From NCBI GenBank assembly GCA_037903475.1, contig JBAJFG010000179.1, positions 1-64,000 on the forward strand: a DNA stretch of 64,000 nt. Reading direction: 5' to 3'. Under the pieces are notes generated by a model. That model did no database searches. It was given only the letters and a program-made list of their open reading frames with translations, and was not told the origin of the DNA. The position numbers were made by a program, and so were the translations under genes. The stretch is from Ancylostoma caninum. Lineage: Eukaryota; Nematoda; Chromadorea; Rhabditida; Ancylostomatidae. This document shows positions 62,786-64,000 of this stretch, in pieces; the first letter of the stretch is position 1, and the number at the start of each line of letters is the position of its first letter.

Positions 62786-64000
62786 ATATATACAATGAAA
62801 ACTCTCAAAATTTGTTCTAAAATTCTTTATAATATGCTGAACAGCGATGACTCTATGTATGTGTTTGAATTATTCTTCCTCTTTTTTTCGCATCATCGTC
62901 CTTCCGGAAAAAGAGAGGTTCATTACCACTGTACGACGAGAGCTCCTAAGTAAAATCCAGAACTTGAAGAGCGGGCGAAAAATGAGCATACATGACGCAT
63001 GCAAGGCAGAGGCTCTAATTTTCTGCGTAAAAAAATTCACGGCAAACTTCCTCTTATCTTTTTTTTTACTACCATGAGCCTTTCCGATGACTAATCGATC
63101 AATAATCGATCGTATTATAGATAGCTGCCCATTTATAGGTCATCCCTTCATCTACTGGTATACTAGTTTCGTGTACTTCCAGCACCTACACACTATCGCT
63201 CAGATTAATGACACTGTTTTCTATGTTTCTGCAATTGTGAACGGATTTTCCTCCCTTCGTAGCACCACCGAAGGAGTGGGTCCTCTTTGGAGCGTTGATT
63301 CGCAATGGAGCGCGGGTTGTGGCTGTACAATCTTATTATCAGCTAGTATGATGTTTTGATTAGTATGGAGATTCTGGGCACTTTTCGCATGTTGTAGGCC
63401 TGTACTTCCATCCTTTTTTCATTTTTCTTTTCGTCTTGCTCCTTTTCCTATCAGCGTCTACTTGTAGTCGAGGTTTTCATGGTTTTTTTTCCTCGCATGT
63501 TCTGTCTTCAATCACTTTTCTCCTTTTTATTTCCATCTCACTATGTCCAATGCTCTACATGGTCTTACTATGCAGACTAATAAGCACAATACCAACAAAG
63601 ATCATCTCTGGCAAAAACGCCGATGCCAGCGCGATTCGCATTGCACTCGCATGCGAATCGCAGCTAATCGTCGCCGGTCGTCTATCGCCTCTGGCACCCG
63701 TCGGCCGCGCCACGCCCTCCATGTGGGTTTATATCTATGGACGGCGGCTGCAACATTCGCGCCTAAATCCCGGCTGCTGCTGACTCCAAACAAACTTTTG
63801 GAGCTGACTTGTCGATAGGGCCAAGTGGACAGTTTTCCGTTTAGCTCCTGTTTAGCTTTTTTTCTGCATTGAACCGTTTGCTAGACGCCAGGACAGGAAT
63901 TTTTTGGGATTTTCAACATACTTGCGAGGGAATCAGGCTAAATCCAAACATCGTGCTTATCCCTTGTTGTTGGCGAAACGTACCAAGTTTGTTAAATCCT
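62786..64000. other. Gene-free stretch
   Basis: GC-rich patch at 63620-63790 with open frames on both strands and a CCACGCCCTCC box near a TTTATAT; no product recognised. Confidence 0.4.

Noticed and set aside
1..64000. CRISPR arrays, bacterial operons, phage genes
   Set aside because: No direct-repeat/spacer pattern, no ribosome-binding sites; intron-containing genes show the window is eukaryotic.

Overview
The window looks like nuclear DNA of a nematode, most likely a strongylid such as a hookworm. The evidence is two multi-exon genes with very short introns (about 50-60 bp) mixed with long ones, acceptors of the TTTCAG type, an ideal acceptor touching a start codon (as left by spliced-leader trans-splicing), and a dense load of small inverted-repeat transposons. 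There are no operons, Shine-Dalgarno sites or CRISPR arrays. The species assignment is inference; no species-specific marker was seen. Two protein-coding genes are well supported, both on the minus strand. The first (21925 down to 16448, 13 exons, about 515 residues) encodes a 12-transmembrane SLC22-type organic ion transporter. The second (34345 down to 25353, 14 recognised exons, about 1,340 residues) encodes a secreted protein: signal peptide, one C-type lectin-like domain, a Thr-rich stretch, and a very long Glu/Lys-rich tail with internal repeats and a Pro-rich end. Exon phases agree at every junction except one, between lectin exons 4 and 5, where a small exon is probably missing. Nothing in the sequence links the two genes functionally. 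The flanks (1-16 kb, 22-25 kb, 34-64 kb) hold no gene I can name. They are mostly non-autonomous DNA transposons: TTAA-flanked (piggyBac-type), hAT-type with 8-bp target duplications, TA-flanked mariner-type, MULE-like with 9-11 bp duplications, and several large fold-backs. Notable are a 3.5-kb TA-flanked fold-back at 58337-61815 into which a second 1.7-kb fold-back has inserted with a 9-bp duplication, and a 1.26-kb fold-back at 42349-43610 whose arms carry a tRNA-like segment and whose centre carries an intact small ORF with an AN1-like zinc finger. A GC-rich ORF with TATA and CCAAT-like boxes lies on the plus strand inside the largest intron of the transporter gene. A dispersed repeat built on a CATGGGTAAC core occurs in at least five places.
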